5,623 nucleotides of DNA from Acidimicrobiaceae bacterium. GTDB lineage: Bacteria > Actinomycetota > Acidimicrobiia > Acidimicrobiales > RAAP-2. The notes under the pieces were generated by a model that ran no database searches, was not told the origin of the DNA, and saw only the letters and a program-made list of their open reading frames with translations. Shown here in pieces: positions 1 to 5,623 of this stretch; position 1 is the first letter of the stretch, and each line of letters begins with the position of its first letter. The position numbers were made by a program, and so were the translations under genes. The stretch is taken from positions 1 through 5,623 of the forward strand of contig JAUTXB010000256.1 in assembly GCA_030838245.1 (NCBI GenBank), written 5' to 3'.

Positions 1-1267
1 CCATCCGCACCGCCTCCTCCAGCCGGCGGGGCAGGTTGGAGACCTGGCGGATCTCCCCGGCCAAGCCGACCTCACCCAACGCGACCAGGTCCGCCGGGAG
101 CGAGACGCCACTGGCCGCGGACGACACGGCCAGGGCGATGGCCAGATCGGCCGCCGGTTCGGTGACCCGGATGCCGCCGGCCACCGAGGCGAAGACGTCG
201 GTGTCCTTGAGGTCCACACCGGCGCGCTGGCCCAGCACGGCCAGGGTCATGATCAGGCGGGCGGCGTCGAGTCCCACCGCCGCCCGCTTCGATTGGGCCT
301 GAGCCATCGGCGTCACCAGTGCTTGCAGCTCCACCAGAAGCGGGCGAGTCCCCTGCATGGCCGGCAGCACGGTCCCGCCGGGGACCCCGGTGAGCCGGTC
401 ACCCAACAGCAGCTGGCCGGGATCGTCGACAGGTGAGAGGCCGGCATCGCCCATCTCGAACAGGCCCAGCTCACCGGTGGGCCCGAAGCGGTGCTTCACG
501 GCCCGAAGGAGCCGTATGGCGTGGTGACGGTCACCTTCGAAGCTGAGGACGGTATCGACCAGGTGCTCGAGCGTGCGTGGCCCGGCCAGGGCGCCGTCTT
601 TGGTCACGTGGCCGACCAGCACCGTGGCCACCTGGTTGGCCTTGGCCATGCCCACCAGTTGATCGGCGCATTCGCGGACTTGGGTCACGCTGCCCGGCAC
701 TCCGGCCGCACGGCGCTCACCAGGAACGGCAGGGCCCACGGCGACCGACTGGATGGAGTCCACCACCACCAGGTCGGGAGCAGTCTCGGCCACTGCGCTG
801 TGCACGGCCGTGACATCGGTGCCAGACAGGATGAGCAGGCTGGGGGGCACGGGGCCCAGGCGCTCAGCCCGAAGGCGCACCTGGTGGGCGGACTCCTCGG
901 CCGAGACCAGGAGCGCCCGGTGCCCGGCGGCGGCCCGGGCCACCAGCACCTGAAGGAGCAGGGTCGATTTGCCGATCCCGGGCTCACCGCCCAGCAAGGT
1001 GACCGAGCCGGGAACGAGACCCCCCGACAGCACGCGGTCAAACTCGTCGACCCCCGTGGGCACCGCAGCCGCCTCGGCCACGTCGACCGAGGCCAGGGGA
1101 ACGGGCATGGCACCCAGATCGAGGTCGCCCACGGCACGCTCCAGCGACCCGAGCCGGGATTCTTCCACCAGGGTGTTCCATTCCCCGCACGACGGGCACC
1201 GACCCACCCATCGGACCGAGATGGAGCCGCAGTCGAGACATCGGTGACGCTTCGCGGTCTTGGCCAT
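1..1267 (-). CDS. radA: DNA repair protein RadA (Sms), C-terminus cut by window edge
   Basis: RadA is a RecA-like ATPase and DnaB-type helicase that helps branch migration and processing of recombination intermediates in the cytoplasm. The 422 visible codons show an N-terminal four-cysteine zinc finger (C10-x2-C13, C24-x2-C27, ending C-G-E-W-N), Walker A GGEPGIGKST (93-102), an S-A-E-E-S segment (122-126), Walker B LVVVDS with Q173 (166-173), the RadA signature as KHRFG (258-262) where the usual form is KNRFG, and a Lon-protease-like C-terminal domain reaching V-A-L-G-E-V-G-L-A-G-E-I-R near residue 400. RadA is usually about 450-460 residues, so about 30-40 are missing past base 1. The ATG at 1267 is the only workable start: an in-frame TAG lies at 1279-1277 with no start codon between. 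AGG touches the ATG, too close to be a useful ribosome site. It lies 97 bp behind the VOC gene on the same strand. Identity is very secure. Confidence 0.97.
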   Translation of the reverse strand, partial: MAKTAKRHRCLDCGSISVRWVGRCPSCGEWNTLVEESRLGSLERAVGDLDLGAMPVPLASVDVAEAAAVPTGVDEFDRVLSGGLVPGSVTLLGGEPGIGKSTLLLQVLVARAAAGHRALLVSAEESAHQVRLRAERLGPVPPSLLILSGTDVTAVHSAVAETAPDLVVVDSIQSVAVGPAVPGERRAAGVPGSVTQVRECADQLVGMAKANQVATVLVGHVTKDGALAGPRTLEHLVDTVLSFEGDRHHAIRLLRAVKHRFGPTGELGLFEMGDAGLSPVDDPGQLLLGDRLTGVPGGTVLPAMQGTRPLLVELQALVTPMAQAQSKRAAVGLDAARLIMTLAVLGQRAGVDLKDTDVFASVAGGIRVTEPAADLAIALAVSSAASGVSLPADLVALGEVGLAGEIRQVSNLPRRLEEAVRM

Positions 1268-1273
1268 CCTTGG

Positions 1274-1279
1274 ATGCTA
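1274..1279 (-). promoter_or_regulatory. Candidate -10 box for leaderless radA transcription
   Basis: On the minus strand the hexamer TAGCAT (TANNNT pattern) ends six bases before the radA ATG. That would place the transcription start at or next to the A of the start codon. Leaderless mRNAs with TANNNT at this spacing are common in actinobacteria, and radA has no usable Shine-Dalgarno sequence. I find no good -35 hexamer at 16-18 bp, so this stays tentative. The box also contains the in-frame TAG that bounds the reading frame. Confidence 0.3.
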
Positions 1280-1364
1280 CGGAGTGGGTGTGTCAGACAT
1301 GGCCATGGGCGCAGTCACGGGTTGCGGCCGGCGCCTGATCTCGACCCGACGGTCGTCCCGCCCG

Positions 1365-1736
1365 CTACTGGCGGACGGGGACCTGTTGGACCGCCCAGCC
1401 GTTCCCGTCGGGGTCACTGAAGAACACGAACGAACCCCACGGGAACACCTGCACGTCGCTCACCTCGACGCCCCGCTCGAGCAGCTCTCGTCGAGCCGCT
1501 TCGACGTCCGAGACGACCAGCTGCATGCCCTGGACCGACCCTGGCGCGGTGTCGACGATCCCCTTCCCCATGGCGATCGAACAGCCCGATCCGGGGGGCG
1601 TCAACTGCACGAAGCGAACCTCGTCGCTGACGGTGAAGTCGTGGTCGGCGTTGAACCCGACCTTGTCGGCGTAGAAGGCCTTGGCCCGGTCCACATCCGA
1701 GACGGGTATTGCTACCAATTCGAGTTTCCAGTCCAC
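1365..1736 (-). CDS. VOC-superfamily (glyoxalase/bleomycin-resistance fold) protein, substrate unknown
   Basis: This is a 123-residue, cytoplasmic, single-domain protein with two beta-alpha-beta-beta-beta modules. Module 1 reads PVSDVDRAKAFYADKVGF (11-28) and module 2 reads QLVVSDVEAARRELLERGV (72-90), followed by the hallmark F-S-D-P-D-G-N (106-112). VOC proteins include glyoxalase I, extradiol dioxygenases and drug-binding resistance proteins. The only histidine is H32, and I do not see the His/Glu set of metal-dependent glyoxalases, so a non-metal or binding role is possible. The GTG at 1736 is preferred because, as I recall them, relatives begin M-D-W-K-L-E; only a weak GAG lies six bases upstream. 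ATG at 1790, six bases or fewer behind a good AAAGGA (1801-1796), would add 18 residues (141 aa). It stands 97 bp before radA and 270 bp after the transporter, so co-transcription with radA is possible. Substrate cannot be named. Confidence 0.9.
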   Translation of the reverse strand: MDWKLELVAIPVSDVDRAKAFYADKVGFNADHDFTVSDEVRFVQLTPPGSGCSIAMGKGIVDTAPGSVQGMQLVVSDVEAARRELLERGVEVSDVQVFPWGSFVFFSDPDGNGWAVQQVPVRQ

Positions 1737-1795
1737 GCTCCGCTCGTTTCTCTCGGCTGTTCTTGGGGGCCGGCGCTCCCACCCAACCATCATGA

Positions 1796-1801
1796 TCCTT
1801 T
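1796..1801 (-). promoter_or_regulatory. Shine-Dalgarno-like AAAGGA bearing on the VOC start
   Basis: On the minus strand AAAGGA is followed by TC, then ATG (1793), then ATG (1790). The spacer to the second ATG is five bases, which is good spacing. Both ATGs are in frame with the VOC gene, 19 and 18 codons before the GTG at 1736. It is the best ribosome-binding match in this gap and is the main argument for the longer protein. The added segment (rich in R, P and E, with several AGA and ACA codons) does not look like part of the VOC fold. Confidence 0.4.
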
Positions 1802-1867
1802 GAAGCGGCCATCCATTGACCACTTTCGTGTGGCGAATCTTCGAACTGCCGAGCCAGTCCAAACGGA

Positions 1868-1889
1868 ACCGGCGACGGAAATCGCCGGT
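1868..1889 (-). terminator. Perfect 8-bp hairpin, candidate terminator of the transporter gene
   Basis: ACCGGCGA (1868-1875) and TCGCCGGT (1882-1889) are perfect inverted repeats around a six-base loop. On the minus strand the stem is followed by TCCGTTTGG, which has only a short T run. It lies about 120 bases past the transporter stop and about 80 bases before the possible VOC ATG. It could be a U-poor actinobacterial terminator or an operator for the VOC gene; termination seems more likely. Confidence 0.4.
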
Positions 1890-1930
1890 GGGGCCGGGGG
1901 CTGGCTTCCCGCGGGCCCGTATGACCACTT

Positions 1931-1950
1931 CAGGGGGTCCTGAGCCCCTG
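1931..1950 (-). terminator. 6-bp GC-rich hairpin downstream of the transporter
   Basis: CAGGGG (1931-1936) and CCCCTG (1945-1950) pair perfectly around an eight-base loop. It lies 57 bases after the transporter stop, and no T run follows on the minus strand. It may act with the neighbouring hairpins as a tandem U-less terminator or stabilise the 3' end of the mRNA. Confidence 0.3.
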
Positions 1951-1990
1951 CATCGCAGAGAACGGGGGCAAGAGGGCATAGAGGACGCTC

Positions 1991-2006
1991 CCCGGCCGGT
2001 GCCGGG
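1991..2006 (-). terminator. 6-bp hairpin abutting the transporter stop codon
   Basis: CCCGGC (1991-1996) and GCCGGG (2001-2006) form a perfect stem with a four-base loop, directly adjoining the TAG stop at 2009-2007. There is no T tract after it. Such short GC stems also arise by chance in high-GC DNA, so it is the weakest of the three when taken alone. Confidence 0.25.
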
Positions 2007-3575
2007 CTAGGCGGCGCCGGACTCCGCACGGGACATGGCCGCCGATGGGATCCCGTCCGGTGCCGGCTGAACGGTAGTCGGGAGCGGTGGGGTGGACTCG
2101 GGCGGCTCGGTGAGCACTTCGGCGCGGCTCAGTTTCGAACCGTGGTCCGACAGCTCCTCCAGCGAGCGGCCGGCGGTCTCGGGCAGCACGAAGGTGAGCA
2201 GCATCCCGCCAATCGATGCAGCACCGGCGATGAGCATCGAACCCCGCAGGCCGAAGTCCTGTTTGAAAATCGGGAAGAGGTAGACGCCGATGAACGCGCC
2301 CAGTTTGGCTATCCCGGCCGACAGCCCATGGCCGGTCGTACGGACGCTCACCGGGAAGATCTCGGCGGGCATGACGAAGGTCGTCGTGTTCGGTCCGAAT
2401 TCGGAGAAGAAGTAGCTGATGCCGTAGATGACCAGGAATGGTCCGACCACGGTGGTCAGCGACGGAACCAGCCCGAGCAGTAAGAACGAGCCCCCCATCA
2501 CCGAGAAGCCGAGGACCTGCAGCCGCCGGTGGCCGATCCGGTCCATGGTCATGAAGGCCAAGATGTAGCCGGGCACGGCGGCAATGACGAAGAGCGCGAC
2601 GGTCAGGGCCAGCGAGTGGACCAGGGTGGCGTGCGGCGCCACGTCGTGAATGATCAACGGCGTCGAGATGGAGTTGCCGTAGTAGGCGTAGTCGAAGAGG
2701 AACCAGGTACCCGCCGTGCCCAACAGCATCAACATCCAATGACGGTTGGTGAGAAACGCCTTCAGGCTCATCCGAGCCGGTGGGGGGATGGCGGCGGTGA
2801 GATCTTCCGGCTCCACCCCCGCTTGGGTGGCGGGGGTGCCGACCACCAGCCCTGGGTCGAGATCGGTGATCAGGGTCAGCGTCTCGGTCGCCTCGATCCC
2901 CTGCACCTGGGAGGCGAAGCGGGGCGACTCGGGCATGCGGAGGCGCAACACGACCACGGCGGCGGCCGGAATGCACCCGATACCCAACATCAGGCGCCAA
3001 GCCAGGTCGTGGTTCATCCCCGATGCCACCAGGGTCAGCCCCACTAACGGGCCGACCACCAGCCCGAGCGCCTGCATGGAGAAGACCAGGCCGACCAGGC
3101 GGCCACGGTTCGAGCGGTTGGCGAACTCGCTGGTCAGGACGGCGCTCACCGGGTAGTCGCCGCCGATGCCGAGACCGAGCACGAACCGGGCACCGATGAG
3201 GAACCAAAGATTGGGCGACAGGGCCGAGGCCAACGAGCCGACGATCATGATCACGGCGACGGCCACGAAGATCTTGCGGCGGCCAACCACGTCGGCGATC
3301 CGACCGAAGATGAAGGCCCCGAAGAAAGCGGCCAGTAGGGCCACCGAGCTGACCAGGCTGATCTGGGTGGTGTCGAGGTGCCAGACCCCCTTCAACAGGG
3401 TGAGGACGGTGCCGATGACAAAGAGGTCGTACGCATCGGTGAAGAAGCCGATGCCAGCGGCGACCACGGTTCGGAAGTGGAATCGACCGATCGGCGCGTC
3501 GTCGAGCACCTGGCCGGGTTCGGGGGGCCGAGAGGACGGCTTGGTCGAGCTGTCGGTCTCGGTCACACCCTCCAC
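2007..3575 (-). CDS. MFS transporter, phosphate:H+ symporter (Pho84/PiPT-like) family
   Basis: A 522-residue, 12-helix inner-membrane carrier of the major facilitator superfamily, most like the phosphate:proton symporters. Helix 1 holds GFFTDAYDLFVIG (43-55), loop 2-3 GRIADVVGRRK (91-101), helix 4 GLGIGGDYPVSA (134-145), then PESPRF (215-220) and PETAGRSLEEL (465-475). Mapping onto the fungal PiPT phosphate site from memory, D140, Y141, Q168, W291, D295, Y299, N396 and K424 all fall at the expected spacings, so phosphate or a close analogue is the likely substrate. A hydrophilic loop of about 55 residues joins the halves (217-270), and a Pro/Glu/Ser-rich tail (about 478-522) follows helix 12. 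The GTG at 3575 gives the longest frame; GTG at 3566 (three codons in, two bases after GGAGG) is an alternative. It is flanked by hairpins on both sides and preceded by PHO-box-like repeats, so it is probably transcribed alone and induced by phosphate starvation. An organic-anion substrate cannot be excluded. Confidence 0.93.
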   Translation of the reverse strand: MEGVTETDSSTKPSSRPPEPGQVLDDAPIGRFHFRTVVAAGIGFFTDAYDLFVIGTVLTLLKGVWHLDTTQISLVSSVALLAAFFGAFIFGRIADVVGRRKIFVAVAVIMIVGSLASALSPNLWFLIGARFVLGLGIGGDYPVSAVLTSEFANRSNRGRLVGLVFSMQALGLVVGPLVGLTLVASGMNHDLAWRLMLGIGCIPAAAVVVLRLRMPESPRFASQVQGIEATETLTLITDLDPGLVVGTPATQAGVEPEDLTAAIPPPARMSLKAFLTNRHWMLMLLGTAGTWFLFDYAYYGNSISTPLIIHDVAPHATLVHSLALTVALFVIAAVPGYILAFMTMDRIGHRRLQVLGFSVMGGSFLLLGLVPSLTTVVGPFLVIYGISYFFSEFGPNTTTFVMPAEIFPVSVRTTGHGLSAGIAKLGAFIGVYLFPIFKQDFGLRGSMLIAGAASIGGMLLTFVLPETAGRSLEELSDHGSKLSRAEVLTEPPESTPPLPTTVQPAPDGIPSAAMSRAESGAA

Positions 3576-3614
3576 GCAACGATGCTCGCGGCACCGGGTT
3601 ACCCGCAGACCATC

Positions 3615-3647
3615 CGAAGATGAACGGAAGGCAAACTGTTCATGAAC
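3615..3647 (-). promoter_or_regulatory. Candidate PHO box: three 11-nt direct-repeat units
   Basis: On the minus strand three contiguous 11-base units each begin with GTT: GTTCATGAACA (3647-3637), GTTTGCCTTCC (3636-3626) and GTTCATCTTCG (3625-3615). Their first seven bases match the actinobacterial PhoP-type half-site GTTCACC at 5, 5 and 6 of 7 positions, and the 11-base period is that of PhoB/PhoP direct repeats. The last unit ends 39 bases before the transporter GTG. I see no convincing -10 hexamer after it. Alternative reading: the perfect palindrome GTTCATGAAC (3638-3647) could be an operator for a dimeric repressor. Confidence 0.5.
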
Positions 3648-3679
3648 TGTTGGCGTGAGGAGCCCAGACCCGGATATGA

Positions 3680-3709
3680 CGAGTGGGCGCCCCTAGGGAC
3701 GCCCACTCG
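3680..3709 (-). terminator. Strong hairpin terminating clpC
   Basis: CGAGTGGGCG (3680-3689) and CGCCCACTCG (3700-3709) are a perfect 10-bp inverted repeat around a ten-base loop. It begins 47 bases after the clpC stop on the minus strand. The tail after it (TCATATCC) is U-poor, as often in high-GC actinobacteria. It lies between two same-strand genes and should separate clpC from the transporter. Confidence 0.7.
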
Positions 3710-3756
3710 CTCTTCGATTGGTTGCCTCCATGGCCGCCCGTAGGCGGACTAGGGCC

Positions 3757-5623
3757 TCAGTCGGCGTCGGCGCCGGCGCCGGCCAGTTCGACCGGTGGCG
3801 GCTCGAGGCCTTCGACGGCCTTGAAGGTCAGGCGCTGCTCGCCGATGACCACCGGGCGCTCGCCCTTGGACTCGGCGTCGGCCTTGCCTTCTTCGGTGAC
3901 CGTCTCCACGTCCACGATGATGGTCTCGCCAACCCGGAACTCCTTCCACAGGATGCGCTCAGACAGCGGGTCCTCGATCATCTGCTGGATGGCCCGGCGC
4001 AGGGGTCGGGCACCGAGCTGGGGGTCGTACCCCCGCTCGGCCAGCAGCAGCTTGGCCGGCGGCGTCAGCACCAGTGACAGCCCCTGGAGCTCCAGCTGGT
4101 TCGAGACTCGCTGGATCATGAAGTCGACGATCTCGACGACCTCTTCCTTGGACAGCTCGTGGAAGACGATGACCTCGTCGATACGGTTGAGGAACTCCGG
4201 CCGGAAGTGCGCCTTCAGCGCCTCGTTGACCTTGCCCTTCATCCGCTCGTAGGTGACTGCCTCCGACGTCTTGGCGAAGCCCACCGAGGACTTGCGCAGA
4301 TCGGCAGTCCCCAGGTTGGAGGTCATGATGAGCACGGTGTTCTTGAAGTCCACCGACCGTCCCTGGGCGTCGGTCAGACGACCATCCTCCAGGATCTGGA
4401 GCAAGGCGTTGAACACGTCGGGATGAGCCTTCTCGACCTCGTCGAACAGCACCACGGAGAACGGCTTGCGCCGAACGGCCTCGGTCAGCTGGCCGCCCTC
4501 TTCGTAACCGACGTACCCGGGAGGCGAGCCCACCAGCCGACTGACGGTGTGCTTCTCCATGTACTCGGACATGTCGAGCTGGATCAACGCCGCCTCGTCG
4601 TCGAACAGGAACTCGGCCAGCGTCTTGGCCAGCTCGGTCTTTCCCACTCCCGTCGGTCCCAGGAAGATGAACGAACCACTGGGGCGCTTGGGGTCCTTCA
4701 GGCCGGCGCGGGTGCGGCGGATCGACCGGGCCAGCGCGGCGATGGCGGGCTCTTGACCCACGACCCGCTTGTGCAGCTCGTCTTCCATCCGCAAGAGCTT
4801 GGAGGTCTCCTCCTCGGTGAGCCGATATACGGGGATCCCAGTCCAGTTGGCCAGCACCTCGGCGATGACTTCCTCGTCGACGATGTCGAACAGGTCAACA
4901 CCATCGGACCGCCACTCGGCCTCCATGGCCTCCTTGGCGTCCAGGCGCTCCTTCTCCTGCTCGGCCAGCTTCTTGGCCTGGTCGAAGGCCTGCTTCTCGA
5001 TGGCCGCTTCCTTGTCGGCCCGCAGACGGGTGATCTCCTCCTCCAACTTCTTGTAGGAGGGCGGCGTGGTCATGCGACGGATCCGCAGGCGGCTGCCGGC
5101 CTCGTCGATGAGGTCGATGGCCTTGTCGGGCAGGTAGCGGTCGGCCAAATAGCGGTCGGCCAGGTTGGCCGCGGCCACCAGGGCCTGGTCGGTGATGGTG
5201 ACGGCGTGGTGCGACTCGTACCGGTCGCGCAGGCCCTTCAATATCTCGATGGTGAGAGCCACGTTGGGCTGCTCCACCTTGATGGGCTGGAAGCGCCGCT
5301 CCAGGGCGGCGTCTTTCTCCAGGTGCTTGCGGTACTCGTCGAGCGTGGTGGCACCGATGGTCTGCAGCTCGCCCCGGGCCAGCATGGGCTTGAGGATCGA
5401 GGCCGCGTCGATGGCACCCTCGGCCGCTCCGGCGCCTACCAACGTGTGCAGCTCGTCGATGAACAAGATGATGTCGCCGCGGGTCCGAATCTCCTTCAGC
5501 ACCTTCTTCAGGCGCTCTTCGAAATCGCCCCGGTAGCGGCTCCCGGCCACCAGCGCGCCGAGGTCGAGCGTGTAGAGCTGCTTGTTGGTCAGGGTCTCGG
5601 GGACGTCGTTGGCCACGATCCTC
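3757..5623 (-). CDS. clpC: ATP-dependent Clp protease ATP-binding subunit ClpC, N-terminus cut by window edge
   Basis: ClpC is a hexameric Hsp100 AAA+ unfoldase that feeds substrates to ClpP in the cytoplasm. The frame is open to base 5623 (first whole codon Arg at 5622, counted as 1), so 621 residues are visible. The Clp N-domain and the first Walker A, roughly 220 residues of the usual 840-850, are missing; the GTG at 5616 is an internal valine. In order: D1 pore loop S-R-Y-R-G (28-32), Walker B IILFIDE (51-57), E-R-R-F arginine fingers (108-111), a short coiled-coil middle domain with a UVR-like segment (about 190-240), NWTGIP (259-264), D2 Walker A GPTGVGKT (322-329), pore loop GYVG (369-372), Walker B VVLFDE (390-395), the ClpP-docking loop VGF (447-449, bases 4284-4276), arginine finger R480 and sensor 2 G-A-R-P-L-R-R (537-543). 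The short middle domain and VGF rule out ClpB. The C-terminal tail is Glu/Ala/Asp-rich. TGA stop, then the hairpin at 3680-3709. Confidence 0.98.
   Translation of the reverse strand, partial: RIVANDVPETLTNKQLYTLDLGALVAGSRYRGDFEERLKKVLKEIRTRGDIILFIDELHTLVGAGAAEGAIDAASILKPMLARGELQTIGATTLDEYRKHLEKDAALERRFQPIKVEQPNVALTIEILKGLRDRYESHHAVTITDQALVAAANLADRYLADRYLPDKAIDLIDEAGSRLRIRRMTTPPSYKKLEEEITRLRADKEAAIEKQAFDQAKKLAEQEKERLDAKEAMEAEWRSDGVDLFDIVDEEVIAEVLANWTGIPVYRLTEEETSKLLRMEDELHKRVVGQEPAIAALARSIRRTRAGLKDPKRPSGSFIFLGPTGVGKTELAKTLAEFLFDDEAALIQLDMSEYMEKHTVSRLVGSPPGYVGYEEGGQLTEAVRRKPFSVVLFDEVEKAHPDVFNALLQILEDGRLTDAQGRSVDFKNTVLIMTSNLGTADLRKSSVGFAKTSEAVTYERMKGKVNEALKAHFRPEFLNRIDEVIVFHELSKEEVVEIVDFMIQRVSNQLELQGLSLVLTPPAKLLLAERGYDPQLGARPLRRAIQQMIEDPLSERILWKEFRVGETIIVDVETVTEEGKADAESKGERPVVIGEQRLTFKAVEGLEPPPVELAGAGADAD

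Noticed and set aside
1268..1364. LexA/SOS-type box upstream of radA
   Set aside because: I looked for GAAC-N4-GTTC and near variants on both strands and found none in this gap.
1358..1374. CCGCC/GGCGG 5-bp inverted repeat over the VOC stop
   Set aside because: Short stem, partly inside the coding sequence, with no T tract. Not distinguishable from background in this base composition.
491..1420. 309-codon open frame on the plus strand
   Set aside because: It lies antisense to radA, whose protein shows all family motifs. The plus-strand translation is His/Gly/Arg-rich with no recognisable domain, as expected for an antisense frame in high-GC DNA.
1817..1930. TGACCACTT direct repeat (1817-1825 and 1922-1930)
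   Set aside because: Nine bases, 105 apart, no symmetry and no known regulator pattern. Noted only as a possible site pair.
1737..1979. Extension of the VOC frame to an apparent start at 1979
   Set aside because: The added residues are Arg/Pro-rich, span the inverted repeats and low-coding-potential intergenic DNA, and have no resemblance to VOC proteins. The frame is open only by chance.
1930..3594. 554-codon open frame on the minus strand
   Set aside because: It covers the transporter in another frame and is longer than it, but the product is Arg/Pro/His-rich with no membrane segments. The 2007-3575 frame has clear MFS motifs and twelve hydrophobic segments.
3166..3645. Plus-strand open frames opposite the transporter 5' region
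   Set aside because: Antisense shadows rich in Arg, Pro and Thr without any domain. They run through the candidate operator and have no supported start.

Overview
The window is high-GC bacterial chromosome with every gene on the minus strand. In transcription order (right to left) it holds clpC (5' end off the window), an MFS transporter of the phosphate:proton symporter type, a small VOC/glyoxalase-fold protein, and radA (3' end off the window). The GC-rich codon use, GTG starts, the actinobacterial style of ClpC and the clpC/radA neighbourhood suggest an actinobacterium. Details of the RadA sequence (KHRFG followed by P-T-G-E-L-G-L-F-E-M) remind me of the Acidimicrobiia, but that placement is an inference from memory.

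Layout. 5623-3757: the last 621 codons of clpC, the Hsp100 unfoldase that partners ClpP; its end is followed by a perfect 10-bp-stem hairpin at 3680-3709. 3575-2007: a 522-residue transporter that keeps the residues lining the phosphate site of the Pho84/PiPT family. Its upstream region carries three exact 11-nt direct-repeat units resembling a PHO box (3647-3615). After its stop come three separate inverted repeats (1991-2006, 1931-1950, 1868-1889), at least one of which probably ends transcription. 1736-1365: a one-domain VOC protein of unknown substrate, with an alternative start at 1790. 1267-1: radA, 422 codons visible, with an upstream in-frame stop that leaves a single possible start and a possible leaderless promoter.

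How the parts relate. clpC and radA are close neighbours in many Firmicutes and Actinobacteria (for example ctsR-mcsA-mcsB-clpC-radA-disA in Bacillus), so this looks like the conserved clpC-radA block opened up by two accessory genes. The transporter appears to be a self-contained unit with its own regulatory region and terminators, probably induced by phosphate limitation, and not part of a clpC-radA operon. I see no CRISPR array, mobile element, tRNA/rRNA or defence system. The best candidate for something undescribed is the phosphate-regulated transporter unit placed between two stress and DNA-repair genes.
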